Assembly: GCA_020438355.1 (NCBI GenBank)
Contig: JAGQUT010000005.1
Coordinates: 1 to 64,000, forward strand
Source of the DNA: Solirubrobacterales bacterium
Lineage (GTDB): Bacteria; Actinomycetota; Thermoleophilia; Solirubrobacterales; 70-9
DNA length: 64,000 nucleotides
Reading direction: 5' to 3'
Below are positions 25,761 through 34,206 of the stretch, in pieces. Positions within the stretch are counted from its first letter, which is position 1, and every line of letters starts with the position of its first letter. The position numbers were made by a program, and so were the translations under genes. The notes beneath the pieces are model-generated. The model had not been told where the DNA came from. It ran no database searches and worked only from the letters and a program-made list of their open reading frames with translations.

Positions 25761-27848
25761 CTACTTGGGCCCGGTCGGGTCCGGCTTCTTCGCCAGCGCC
25801 GACGGCCACCAGATCTTCGATCCGATGTCCAAAGTCAGGGCGGGCACCAGCACCGACCTGACCAGGAAGGTGTCAAGCAGGACTCCGAAGGCGACCGTGA
25901 AGCCGAGCTGGGTCAGGAAAACCAGCGGCAGGACGGCCAAAACCGAGAAGGTTCCGGCCAGCACGATGCCGGCCGAGGTGATCACCCCGCCGGTCACGGC
26001 GAGTCCGCGCAGCATTCCTTCTCTGGTCCCGAACTCCTCGGTTTCCTCCCGCACCCGGGCCATCAGGAAGATGTTGTAGTCGATTCCCAGCGCGACCAGG
26101 AAGACGAAGGCGTAGAGCGGTATCGACGGGTCCACCCCCGGGAACCCGAACAGCACGTCGGATGCCACGAACCCGACGCCGAGCGCCGCGAAGAAGCTGA
26201 CGACGACAGTCCCGATCAGGACCAGCGGCGCCATCAGCGAGCGGAGCAGCGCGATCAGGATCAGGAACACGACGATCAGGACGATCGGCACGATCACCTT
26301 GCTGTCTCGCGTATTCGCCTGCCGGATGTCGTACTCGACCGCGGTCCCGCCGCCGACCAGGGTTTCCTCCCCGCCGGCTTCGTGAGCGGCATCGCGGATG
26401 CCGGGGATCAGGTCGAAGGCATCGGTCGAGTAGGGCTCCGGCTCCAGCACCGCATTCAGGAGCACCCCGTCCGGAGTGCTGGCCACGGTCCTCACATAGG
26501 CAACGCCATCGACTTCACCGACCGCGGTGGAAACGGCCTTGGCCTGGGCCGGATCGGAGACGACGATCTCGGTCGGGGCATTGGCACCGGCCGGGAAAGA
26601 CTTGGCGAGCAGGTCCTCGCCCTCGACCGCTTCGACGTCATCGCGGAAGCCGCTGGACGAGGTCAGGCCGGTGTCGTAGTTGAACAGCCCGAGGCACATG
26701 ACACCGAGGACCACCAGGGCGGCGATCCAGACGGTGCGGGGGCGGCCGGAGATCCGGTCACCGAGGCGGCGCCACGGTCCGTGTTCGGCGTCGACACCGC
26801 CGGTACCGACTCGCGGGACCCTCGGCCAGAAGACGAAGCGAGGCAGGATCACCAGCATCGCGGGCAGCAGGGTCAGCATCGAGAGCATCGCCATGAAGAT
26901 GCCCATCGCGGCGATCGGTCCCATCGATGCGGTCGAGTTCAGTTCAGCCAGCGAGAGGCAGAGCAGGGCTGCGATCACGGTGAAGCCGGAGGCGAGAATC
27001 GCCGGACCGGCGCTTCGAAGGGCGACCTGCATCGACTCCGTCTTGCTTTCGCGGTGTCTCAGTTCCTCGCGGTATCTGGCCACGAGTAAGAGCGCGTAGT
27101 CGGTGCCGGCACCGAGCACGAGCACAGAAAGGATCGAGGAGGACTGACCATTGACGGTGACCCCCATCTCGGTCAGGCCGTAGCCGGCCGCCCGCGCCGC
27201 GATCTCCGCGAAGCCGACCGCCAGTAGCGGCAGCCAGAGCAGGAAGGGTGAGCGGTAAATCAGGATCAGCAGGACGAATACGAGGCCGAACGCGGCCGCA
27301 AACAGGGTGCCGTTGATCGACTCGAAAACCTCGACCGAGTCGGCCGCGTAACCGGCCGGGCCGGTCAGCGCGACGTCGAGGCCGCCGAATGAACCGCTGG
27401 CGATTGCCCGGGCCTGGTTGACCGGGTCCAGCAGGTCCTCACCTTCACCGGTGGCGGTGATGCTCGAGGTGACGATGACCGCGGTTCCGTCCCGGGACTG
27501 CTGGGTCACCTTGAACGGTTCGCTGGTCCCGTCGACCCCTGTGTTGAGCTCCTTGACGTCCTGCTTGATCCTCTGCTGGTCTGCCGGGGTGAGCCCGCCG
27601 TCGCGCCGGTAGACGATCACGATCGGGGCTTCCTCGGAGCCGGTCAGCTCCTTCTGGGCTTCCAGTGCCCTGGTCGCTTCGGCACTACCGGGCAGGTAGG
27701 AGATCGACTCGTTGTTTTCGGCTTCGGCGAACTTGCCGGGAATGTTCGTCGCGAAGATCGCGAACATCGCGATGAACCAGAGGGCGACAACGACCCAGCG
27801 TGCGCGCTTTCCAACGGGGAGAACCAGGAGAGACCTCAAGGGGGACAC
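25761..27848 (-). CDS. MMPL-family RND transporter
   Basis: 695 aa with about 12 membrane helices in two halves. The first half begins VVVALWFIAMFAIFATNIP, with a large extracellular loop after it, and contains GAGTDYALLLVARYREEL; the second has ALGIDYNIFLMARVREETEEFG. Both paired motifs are proton-relay/interaction segments of MMPL proteins. Members export lipids or hydrophobic compounds. No lipid synthesis genes adjoin it, so substrate is unknown. Confidence 0.88.
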   Translation of the reverse strand: MSPLRSLLVLPVGKRARWVVVALWFIAMFAIFATNIPGKFAEAENNESISYLPGSAEATRALEAQKELTGSEEAPIVIVYRRDGGLTPADQQRIKQDVKELNTGVDGTSEPFKVTQQSRDGTAVIVTSSITATGEGEDLLDPVNQARAIASGSFGGLDVALTGPAGYAADSVEVFESINGTLFAAAFGLVFVLLILIYRSPFLLWLPLLAVGFAEIAARAAGYGLTEMGVTVNGQSSSILSVLVLGAGTDYALLLVARYREELRHRESKTESMQVALRSAGPAILASGFTVIAALLCLSLAELNSTASMGPIAAMGIFMAMLSMLTLLPAMLVILPRFVFWPRVPRVGTGGVDAEHGPWRRLGDRISGRPRTVWIAALVVLGVMCLGLFNYDTGLTSSSGFRDDVEAVEGEDLLAKSFPAGANAPTEIVVSDPAQAKAVSTAVGEVDGVAYVRTVASTPDGVLLNAVLEPEPYSTDAFDLIPGIRDAAHEAGGEETLVGGGTAVEYDIRQANTRDSKVIVPIVLIVVFLILIALLRSLMAPLVLIGTVVVSFFAALGVGFVASDVLFGFPGVDPSIPLYAFVFLVALGIDYNIFLMARVREETEEFGTREGMLRGLAVTGGVITSAGIVLAGTFSVLAVLPLVFLTQLGFTVAFGVLLDTFLVRSVLVPALTLDIGSKIWWPSALAKKPDPTGPK

Positions 27849-27917
27849 CTCGAATCGGGAGGGAAAAGACCACCGAAGACTAGCCGGACGGGACGATCGG
27901 CCACAGGCGCGATTAGT

Positions 27918-28460
27918 ATGCGCGCCATGGACCGGAAGCTTGGGATTCTCATTGGCCTGCTCGTACTCATCGGCGTGCTCGTCGCCGCCATCCTGATTGG
28001 TCGCGGAGGCGGCGATTCGGATGAAGGTTCCGCCAGTTCGGGATCGGTGCCCTCAGACACCACCGCACAGGTGAGCGAGAACCTCGATGAACGCCCGACG
28101 ATCGGTGGCACTTCGGAGCCCGCGCCGACCGAGCTGGTCACCGAGGACATCGTGGTCGGTGACGGCCCCGAAGCCAAGCAGGGTGACACCGTGAATGTCC
28201 AGTACGTCGGCGCCCTCTACGAGGACGGCACCGAGTTCGACGCTTCCTGGGATCGAAACGAGCCCTTCGAGTTCACTCTTGGTGCCGGCCAGGTCATTCA
28301 GGGCTGGGACCAGGGTGTCGAAGGCATGAAGGTCGGTGGCCGCCGGGTGCTGATCATTCCGCCTGACCTCGGCTACGGCCCGCAGGGCAGCCCGCCCACC
28401 ATCCCCGGTGGCGCGACCCTCGTCTTCGTGGTTGACCTGGAAGACGTCCAGAGCCAGTAA
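27918..28460 (+). CDS. Membrane-anchored FKBP-type peptidyl-prolyl isomerase
   Basis: 180 aa. A single N-terminal membrane helix (LGILIGLLVLIGVLVAAILIG) anchors it outside the cytoplasm. A Ser/Asp-rich linker follows, then the FKBP domain: VQYVGALYEDGTEFDASWDR, GQVIQGWDQGVEGMKVGGRR and IPPDLGYGPQG. It probably helps fold exported proteins. ATG 27927 is an alternative start. It stands divergent from the MMPL gene. Confidence 0.9.
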   Translation: MRAMDRKLGILIGLLVLIGVLVAAILIGRGGGDSDEGSASSGSVPSDTTAQVSENLDERPTIGGTSEPAPTELVTEDIVVGDGPEAKQGDTVNVQYVGALYEDGTEFDASWDRNEPFEFTLGAGQVIQGWDQGVEGMKVGGRRVLIIPPDLGYGPQGSPPTIPGGATLVFVVDLEDVQSQ

Positions 28461-28487
28461 TAGAAAGCGTCAACGGCGGGTAGAACC

Positions 28488-28988
28488 ATGGACGTAATCA
28501 ACAAACTCGTCGACAACAACCGTGAATACTCGGGCCGGATGCCGGAGCAGCATCTCGGTGTCAAGCCGACCCGGCAGTTGGCGATCGTCACCTGCATGGA
28601 CTCCCGGCTCGACGTCTTTGTCGCTCTGGGCCTCGAGGACGGCGAAGCGCATGTCCTCCGGAACGCCGGCGGCGTAATCACCGACGACGTGATCCGCTCG
28701 CTCTCTATCTCGCAGCGCCGCCTCGGAACCGAGCGGATCATGCTGATCCATCACACCGACTGCGGCATGCAGACGATCACCGACGACGGCTTCCGGGCGG
28801 AACTCCAGGAGGCCACCGGGACCGCCCCGGCCTTCGCGATCGAATCCTTCACCGACGTCGAGAAGGACGTCGCGCAGTCGATCCGGCGGGTGCGCCGGTC
28901 AGAGTTCATTCCTCACCGCGACAAGGTTCGGGGTTTCGTCTACGACGTGAAGAACCACCTCCTGAGAGAGGTGGTTGTCGAGGACTGA
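28488..28988 (+). CDS. Beta-class carbonic anhydrase
   Basis: 166 aa, the short form found in actinobacteria. Zinc ligands are Cys36 (TCMDSRL, with the Asp38-Arg40 dyad), His89 and Cys92 (HHTDCG). RNAGG at 58-62 is the family motif. It hydrates CO2 to bicarbonate in the cytoplasm. It follows the FKBP gene by 27 bp on the same strand and ends in a hairpin. Confidence 0.92.
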   Translation: MDVINKLVDNNREYSGRMPEQHLGVKPTRQLAIVTCMDSRLDVFVALGLEDGEAHVLRNAGGVITDDVIRSLSISQRRLGTERIMLIHHTDCGMQTITDDGFRAELQEATGTAPAFAIESFTDVEKDVAQSIRRVRRSEFIPHRDKVRGFVYDVKNHLLREVVVED

Positions 28989-29005
28989 CTCCCTCGAGTC
29001 GGTCC
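28982..29005. terminator. Hairpin overlapping the carbonic anhydrase stop
   Basis: GGACTGACTC (28982-28991) pairs with GAGTCGGTCC (28996-29005) with one T-G pair and a four-base loop. It lies between convergent genes; no clear T-run follows, so it would be a weak bidirectional terminator. Confidence 0.4.
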
Positions 29006-29015
29006 TGGAGATCCT

Positions 29016-29294
29016 CTAGTCCTCGTCCTTCTTGCCGGACTCGCCCGGCCAGGCGCCGGTGTATCGGCGGAAGGCGACCCTGGAGCCATGATCGACCAGC
29101 CCGCGTACCAGCGTGAACACGGCCCCTTCGAGAAGCAGGGCCAGCACCAGCTTCTTCATGCTGATCTGCTCCTCTTCCGGCGAAGGCGGTGCCTGGTCAT
29201 CGAACGCGCTCCAGCCGCGATCAACGATCTTTCGAGCAAGCAGTCCGGCCACCAGGCCGGCGATCAGTCCCATGGGTCGAAATAGAAGGGTCAT
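29016..29294 (-). CDS. DUF4235 family membrane protein
   Basis: 92 aa from ATG 29294 (MTLLFRPMGL); an upstream in-frame start at 29348 is less like the family. An N-terminal helix (GLIAGLVAGLLARKI), a soluble loop, and a second hydrophobic stretch (LVLALLLEGAVFTLVRGLVD) match DUF4235, a small actinobacterial membrane family of unknown function. Confidence 0.75.
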   Translation of the reverse strand: MTLLFRPMGLIAGLVAGLLARKIVDRGWSAFDDQAPPSPEEEQISMKKLVLALLLEGAVFTLVRGLVDHGSRVAFRRYTGAWPGESGKKDED

Positions 29295-29372
29295 GGCTCG
29301 ACGGTGCCCGTCCAGTGGGGACCCAAACAAAGAGAGAGGTTTGATCACCCGGCCGAGAGGTACCGGGTGGTC

Positions 29373-29894
29373 ATGTCAGACCGTGAACTGGGCATCTACC
29401 TGAACGACCACATCAGCGGGGCCACCGCGGGGCTCGAAACAGCCCGCCGTGCCGTCTCGAACTCGACCGATCCCGAGAGGACTCGCATGTGGCGGGACTT
29501 CGAGGCGCAGGTCTCCGACGAACGGGAGCTGCTGAAGGCGATCCGGGACCGGATCGAGGCGAAGCCGAACATCCCCAAGTACGCAATCGCCTGGGCTGGC
29601 GAGAAGCTGGGTCGCCTCAAGCTGAACGGCCGTCTGATCCGCCAATCGGACCTCGGCCAGATGCTGGAGCTGGAAATGCTGGTGGTCGGAGTGACCGGAA
29701 AGCTCTCGCTCTGGCGGGCACTCGAGCGGCTTGAAGATCCACGCCTCAGCGCCTTTGACTTCAACGATCTGGCCAGCCAGGCGGAAGCGCAGCGCAGTCG
29801 GCTTGAGCAGTTCCGGATCAATCTGGTTCCCGCCGCTCTCGGCGACCGTTCGACATCAGCCAGCAAGCCTGAAGAGAGTAAATTGGAGGCATGA
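29373..29894 (+). CDS. Hypothetical helical protein
   Basis: 173 aa from ATG 29373. Mostly charged helices without membrane segments (ERTRMWRDFEAQVSDERELL, then RQSDLGQMLELEMLVVG). The layout is suggestive of a ferritin-like helical bundle of unknown function, but I see no metal-site pattern that proves it. Its stop overlaps the next start (ATGA at 29891), so the two are coupled. Confidence 0.65.
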   Translation: MSDRELGIYLNDHISGATAGLETARRAVSNSTDPERTRMWRDFEAQVSDERELLKAIRDRIEAKPNIPKYAIAWAGEKLGRLKLNGRLIRQSDLGQMLELEMLVVGVTGKLSLWRALERLEDPRLSAFDFNDLASQAEAQRSRLEQFRINLVPAALGDRSTSASKPEESKLEA

Positions 29895-30154
29895 AACCAC
29901 CGTGGCATGACCTTGAGGAACGGCTGGAACGCGAGAACGAAGCGGAGCGCCCGCTTCGCGAGGCAGGTGAAGGTGAGTCCGAGGGCTTCGAGGAGTCCGA
30001 GCGGGATCTGATCGAGCAGGCGGAGAACACTTTCGCCGGCCGGAACCCGAAGTACGACGCGGGCCGCCCCGAGGCTGAACCCGACCCGGGTGTCTACGGC
30101 GAAGCGGACGAGGTTCACTCCTCCGAGGAGCCCGGCTCCGACTACGACGGCTAG
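29891..30154 (+). CDS. Hypothetical small acidic protein
   Basis: 87 aa, very rich in Glu and Asp (EERLERENEAERPLREAGE and SERDLIEQAENTF), with no hydrophobic segment, likely disordered. Translationally coupled to the helical protein before it. No family recognised. Confidence 0.6.
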   Translation: MKPPWHDLEERLERENEAERPLREAGEGESEGFEESERDLIEQAENTFAGRNPKYDAGRPEAEPDPGVYGEADEVHSSEEPGSDYDG

Positions 30155-30160
30155 GTCCGT

Positions 30161-31006
30161 TTACTTCAGAAGTTTCGAGAGTCGGCGGTCCTTCAGGATC
30201 TGGCCACCGGTCTGCTCCTCCGGGCAGTAACAGAGCGTGTAGTCGCTGTAGTGGACAGCATTGATCGTGGCTCCGCAACGCGAACACTTCTCCCCCTCAC
30301 GGCCGTGAACCTCCAGAGGCTTGGGGAACTTGTCCGGCAGAGGCACCTTGAGGCCTGAGAGGTAGAAGTCGATCGCGCCATCAAGGGTGTCGTGAATCGC
30401 CTTTGTCACTGCAGCTTCCTCCTCGGCACCCAGGTCCGACGCCCGTTTGAAAGGTGAGAGCCGGGCCGCCCAGAGAATCTCGTCAACCCAGGTCCGTCCT
30501 ATCCCGGCGACCGTCCTCTGATCGCGAAGCAGCGAATAGAGCGGCCGGTCGGTTGTGCTGACCACATCGACCGGAAGCCTTTCCGGCCACGCATCGGGCC
30601 CGAGTTTCGCCACAACTTCGTCGGCCTGTACTTGCTCCTTGGGCATCAGCTTGGCCCAGGCCCGCTGGTGGGTCCCCGACTCCCTGATCCGCAACTCCCT
30701 GCCGTCCTCGAGACGGACCAGCACCCTTGAGGTCCGGTCTTTCGGACCGGCTCTCTTCGTATGTACCTGGAGTTTGCCCGCTGACATCAGGTGGGTCAGC
30801 AGGGCGACTCCGGATCCGAACTCGATGATCAGGAGCTTGCCGCGCCGGCCGATCGATTCGATCCGGTCCCCAGCCAGAGAATCAAGCGGCGGCTTGAAGG
30901 ACTTCATCACATTGATTCCGGGAGCCAGCGCCGACTCGACGGTCGCTCCGCTCACCTCCTGGCCGATCAGCCGGGCGGTCGCTTCAAGCTCCGGCAACTC
31001 GGGCAT
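30161..31006 (-). CDS. Fpg/Nei-family DNA glycosylase with altered zinc finger
   Basis: 281 aa. Starts MPELPELEA, so the catalytic Pro2 and Glu3 are present, and GRRGKLL holds the conserved Lys. These enzymes cut out oxidised bases and nick DNA. The C-terminal zinc finger is unusual: Cys241 and Cys244 are in place and Cys261 fits, but the fourth expected Cys (264, in YCPxCQ) is Glu; an extra Cys259 may substitute. The TGGQILKDRR strand that reaches the lesion is kept. It lies 3 bp after the methyltransferase gene. Confidence 0.87.
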   Translation of the reverse strand: MPELPELEATARLIGQEVSGATVESALAPGINVMKSFKPPLDSLAGDRIESIGRRGKLLIIEFGSGVALLTHLMSAGKLQVHTKRAGPKDRTSRVLVRLEDGRELRIRESGTHQRAWAKLMPKEQVQADEVVAKLGPDAWPERLPVDVVSTTDRPLYSLLRDQRTVAGIGRTWVDEILWAARLSPFKRASDLGAEEEAAVTKAIHDTLDGAIDFYLSGLKVPLPDKFPKPLEVHGREGEKCSRCGATINAVHYSDYTLCYCPEEQTGGQILKDRRLSKLLK

Positions 31007-31009
31007 GAC

Positions 31010-31690
31010 TTAGCCGGACGAACCTGCAGGAGCGAGATGAGCGATGCCGCTGACGATCGGCCGCGCCACCGGAGGCATGGGGAACTTGTCCTGGGCCGCG
31101 GTCACATCGACATCAAAGCCGTTGGCCTCGAGCATCGGCACGGTGCGCCGGTTGCAGTGGCAGCCGTCGGCGAGTTTCATCCACGGTCTTTCGAGCCTGT
31201 CTTGTAGGCGGCCCAGGCGGGGCTTCTCCGAGCGAACATGCTCCATGAAGAGGAACTGGCCGCCGGGCTTCAGGACCCGCCTGATCTCGGCCGCGGTCGC
31301 CTCGGGGTCGGCGACGGTGCAGAGCACGAGGGTCTCGACCACCGTGTCAAAGCTGTCGTCCTCGAAGGGGAGCATTTCTCCTGGCGCCCGGACTATCTCC
31401 GCATCTATCCCCTTGGCGTCAGCCTTCCCGGCAAGGATTCTCGCCTTGTGAACGTCGGGCTCGACCAGAACCAGCCTCTCGAGTCCTTCCGGGTAGTGGT
31501 CGAGGTTGAGCCCGGTCCCGGCACCAAGCTCGAGCACCGAGCCGGATACCTGTCCGACGATCCGCTTCCGCCAGCGGCTGAACCCGGTCTTCTCCGCGAA
31601 CCAGAGGAAGGGGTCATAGAGCCGGGCGGAAAGGCTGCTGCCGGGCACCTTGTCCGCCGCCTCTTCGGCCTGTTCTCGAGTGACCGCCAT
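31010..31690 (-). CDS. Class I SAM-dependent methyltransferase
   Basis: 226 aa. SAM motif I is VLELGAGTGLNLDHYP, motif II VLVEPD, post-motif FEDDSFDTVVETLVLC, then RVLKPGGQFLFMEHVRS. This is the Methyltransf_11 (UbiE/phosphatidylethanolamine-methylase-like) pattern. The C-terminal DGCHCNRRT stretch resembles METTL7-like proteins. Substrate unknown. Co-directional with the Fpg gene and the GNAT gene. Confidence 0.85.
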   Translation of the reverse strand: MAVTREQAEEAADKVPGSSLSARLYDPFLWFAEKTGFSRWRKRIVGQVSGSVLELGAGTGLNLDHYPEGLERLVLVEPDVHKARILAGKADAKGIDAEIVRAPGEMLPFEDDSFDTVVETLVLCTVADPEATAAEIRRVLKPGGQFLFMEHVRSEKPRLGRLQDRLERPWMKLADGCHCNRRTVPMLEANGFDVDVTAAQDKFPMPPVARPIVSGIAHLAPAGSSG

Positions 31691-31692
31691 CC

Positions 31693-31971
31693 CTACCCGG
31701 GGTTCTCCGCGATCCAGTCCTTGACGAACGGGCAGACGGGAATGATTTCCAGGTTCCTGCTCCGCGCGTCGGTCACCGCGAACTCGACGAGTTTCGAAGC
31801 CAGCCCCTGACCACCGAATTCCGGTCGCGTCTCGGTGTGGGTGAAGGTGATCTCGTCCTCGCCGAGCCTGTAGTCGGCAAGCCCGGCCAGATCCCCATCC
31901 ACCCGGATCTCATACCGGCTGAGGGCGGTCCGGTCACTGATCTCGATCTTCTGGTCTTCGGTTTCTGCCAT
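31693..31971 (-). CDS. Small GNAT-like N-acetyltransferase (YidJ type)
   Basis: 92 aa. GQGLASKLVEFAVTDARSR is the acetyl-CoA binding segment, and PVCPFVKDWIAEN is the typical end of the short Gcn5-related family. Members usually act on a small molecule or protein N-terminus; target unknown. First gene of the three-gene leftward run with the methyltransferase and glycosylase. Confidence 0.82.
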   Translation of the reverse strand: MAETEDQKIEISDRTALSRYEIRVDGDLAGLADYRLGEDEITFTHTETRPEFGGQGLASKLVEFAVTDARSRNLEIIPVCPFVKDWIAENPG

Positions 31972-32038
31972 TGGGTCATGTTAGTGATGGTGATTTTCTT
32001 GACCTCGAAATTGCGACTGGTTAAATGGGGACCGATCA

Positions 32039-32590
32039 ATGACCGACTTTGAACCGACGCTTTCGAGCGAAAAGCTGAAGGAAGCGACCGGCAAGGATTG
32101 GGATCAGTGGCTGGAGGTTCTCGACCAGGCTGGCGCAATCAGGCGGACTCACACCGAGATCGCCCGCTGGCTGATCGATGACCAGGGCGTCCCCGGTTGG
32201 TGGGCCCAGTCGATCACGGTCGGTTACGAGCGGGCCCGCGGCCTGAGGGAACCCGGCCAGAGAGCGGACGGCTGGTCGGTCACAGCCTCGAAGACGATCG
32301 AGGTGCCGGTCCAGAAGGTTTTCGACGCATTCGAGAAGGAGTCGATCCGGGACCAGTGGCTGCCGGAAGCCGAGCTTCACCTGCGAACCGCGACGGCTCC
32401 CGTCTCCGCCCGTTACGACTGGGGTGACGGCTCGACCAGGCTGATCGTCGGCTTCGAAGCCCTCGGTCCCGCCAAGAGCCGCGTCGCACTCGAGCACGAG
32501 AAGCTGCCCGACGCCCAGGTCGCCGACCGGATGAAGGACTGGTGGCGCGAACGCGTCGCCGAGCTCAAGGAACTTCTCGAAAAGGGCTGA
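32039..32590 (+). CDS. DUF4287 + SRPBCC (AHSA1-like) domain protein
   Basis: 183 aa. The N-terminal ~75 residues (TGKDWDQWLEVLDQAGAI, then WLIDDQGVPGWWAQSITVGYERARG) match DUF4287. The rest is an SRPBCC/AHSA1-like ligand-binding domain (KTIEVPVQKVFDAFEKESIR). Function unknown; small-molecule binding is likely from the fold. Convergent with the next gene. Confidence 0.75.
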   Translation: MTDFEPTLSSEKLKEATGKDWDQWLEVLDQAGAIRRTHTEIARWLIDDQGVPGWWAQSITVGYERARGLREPGQRADGWSVTASKTIEVPVQKVFDAFEKESIRDQWLPEAELHLRTATAPVSARYDWGDGSTRLIVGFEALGPAKSRVALEHEKLPDAQVADRMKDWWRERVAELKELLEKG

Positions 32591-32603
32591 TCCGCCCGTG
32601 GGT

Positions 32604-33107
32604 TCAGGCTCCGGGTTGGGCGATCATCAGGTAGATCGCAAGCACGATCAGTATCCCGGAGATCGGACCCAGAATCCCCTGGACCTTCGCTTTTGACATG
32701 TACTCCTCGGAGGGCGTGAACTCGCTGTCGCCGGCGGCCGCTATCTCGGCGTTCAGCATCGCCTCGAGTTTCTTGTCGGAGGGGATGAAGTAGGCGCCGT
32801 TCAGTCCGCCGAGGATGATCACGATCGCGAAGCTGGCACTGATCCAGAAGGCACCGAAGCTGATGCTGGCTTCGGACACCTGGTAGACGCCGGTGATCAG
32901 GATCAGCAGCAGGGCCGGACTGGCCACGTAGCGGTTTATGGTCAGCTGCATTCGGTGAACATAGGGAAGATGCCTCGGGTTCATCTTCATCGCGACCGGA
33001 AAGAGCAGCGCTTCGGCGAAGGTCATACCCAGGCCGACCACCACCGCGGTCACGTGGATCCAGAGGGACAGTTCAAAGGTCGTCAATCCAAGCGGCAGGT
33101 TCTCCAT
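32604..33107 (-). CDS. DUF2269-like integral membrane protein
   Basis: 167 aa with four membrane helices, starting with the His-bearing LSLWIHVTAVVVGLGMTF. The second helix pair is ALLLILITGVYQV and SASFAIVIILGGLNG. The conserved HVTAVVVGLG pattern occurs in DUF2269, a family of unknown function sometimes linked to respiration. Confidence in the family name is moderate. Confidence 0.7.
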   Translation of the reverse strand: MENLPLGLTTFELSLWIHVTAVVVGLGMTFAEALLFPVAMKMNPRHLPYVHRMQLTINRYVASPALLLILITGVYQVSEASISFGAFWISASFAIVIILGGLNGAYFIPSDKKLEAMLNAEIAAAGDSEFTPSEEYMSKAKVQGILGPISGILIVLAIYLMIAQPGA

Positions 33108-33178
33108 ACCCGGACCATATCCGCCCTGCCCGACCTCTACTATCGGTCCGGTCCCGTCCCCCCCATCGAAAGGCCCCT

Positions 33179-33625
33179 GTGAAGAAGCCCCTTGTCATCG
33201 CCGCGACTCTCGCGGTCGTACTTTCTCTCGGTCTCGCTGCCTGCGGCGGTGATGATTCCTCCGAAGAGACCCTCTCCAACTCGGAACTGATCGCCCAGGC
33301 CGACCAGATCTGCACTGACTACAACGAACAGCTCGACACCATGAATGAAGAGGCCGCGCTGGACGAGAACTCGAGCCGTCAGGAGATCGCCACCTACATC
33401 AGCGACGACCTCGTGCCGCTCTACCAGGAGCAGGTCGACGAACTGCGCAGCCTGAACCCGAACGAAGAAGACGCCGCTGCCTACAACGACATCGTCGACA
33501 CGCTCGAATCCGAGCTTCAGGTGGTCGAGGATGATCCGGAAGCTGCGATCGACGCGGAGGATCCGTTCGCCGGCGCTACCGCCAAGGCCCAGGACTTCGG
33601 TCTCGAGGTTTGCGGGTCCAACTGA
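33179..33625 (+). CDS. Secreted lipoprotein, first of a tandem pair
   Basis: 148 aa from GTG 33179, with AAAGG five bases before it. The signal peptide ends in LAAC, a lipobox with Cys22, so the protein is lipid-anchored. The mature part is acidic and helical with two Cys (QICTDY near the N-terminus and EVCGSN at the end) that may bridge. It shares IVPLYEQ/LVPLYQEQ and LDTLESELQ-like segments with the next gene. No known function. Confidence 0.75.
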   Translation: MKKPLVIAATLAVVLSLGLAACGGDDSSEETLSNSELIAQADQICTDYNEQLDTMNEEAALDENSSRQEIATYISDDLVPLYQEQVDELRSLNPNEEDAAAYNDIVDTLESELQVVEDDPEAAIDAEDPFAGATAKAQDFGLEVCGSN

Positions 33626-33681
33626 TCCCCGGCTAGAGTCTCACGCTCGTCCTTCCCAGTCACCGTTCCTGAAAGGTTCAA

Positions 33682-34131
33682 ATGAGAAAGCCCCTTGCCG
33701 TCGGAGCGGCCACCATTGCCGTGGCTCTGTCGCTCGGCCTTGCCGCCTGCGGTTCCGACGATTCCGATGAAGGTCTGACCAAGGCGGAGGTCATCGAGCA
33801 GGCCGACGCCGTCTGCCTGGACTACACCGGACAGCTGGCCGAGATCGTCTCCAACCTGGACCCCCAGGCAACGCAGGCGGATGCCGAAGCGCTGGTGACC
33901 GACGAGATCGTGCCTCTCTATGAACAGGAGATCGAGGAGCTGCGCGCCATCGAGCCGAACTCGGATGACGAGGCTGCCTACACCGAGATGCTCGACACCC
34001 TCGAGTCAGAACTCCAGGCGATCGAGGATGACCCTTCGAGGATCACTTCCGGTGACACCGCGTTCCCGGAGGCCACGAAGATGGCCCAGGAGTTCGGTCT
34101 GACCGAATGCGGTTCGGGCGAACCTTCCTGA
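33682..34131 (+). CDS. Secreted lipoprotein, second of a tandem pair
   Basis: 149 aa. Same plan as the preceding gene: MRKPLAVGAA signal, LAAC lipobox, VCLDYTGQL, EIVPLYEQEIEELRAIEPN, LDTLESELQAIEDDP and a terminal ECGSG Cys. Clearly a paralogue from tandem duplication, with 56 bp between. A strong terminator follows. Confidence 0.75.
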   Translation: MRKPLAVGAATIAVALSLGLAACGSDDSDEGLTKAEVIEQADAVCLDYTGQLAEIVSNLDPQATQADAEALVTDEIVPLYEQEIEELRAIEPNSDDEAAYTEMLDTLESELQAIEDDPSRITSGDTAFPEATKMAQEFGLTECGSGEPS

Positions 34132-34161
34132 GCCTTCTGGCCTGACCGATTCGCTTCACCC

Positions 34162-34198
34162 GGAGCCGTCCGCGAACGCGGGCGGCTCCTTTCTTATT
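34162..34198 (+). terminator. Strong rho-independent terminator after the lipoprotein pair
   Basis: GGAGCCG (34162-34168) pairs with CGGCTCC (34183-34189), extended through a T-G pair by CCGCG/CGCGG to the loop, and followed by TTTCTTATT. The next gene's ATG begins at 34207, so that gene needs its own promoter or read-through. Confidence 0.8.
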
Positions 34199-34206
34199 CT
34201 CCCCGC

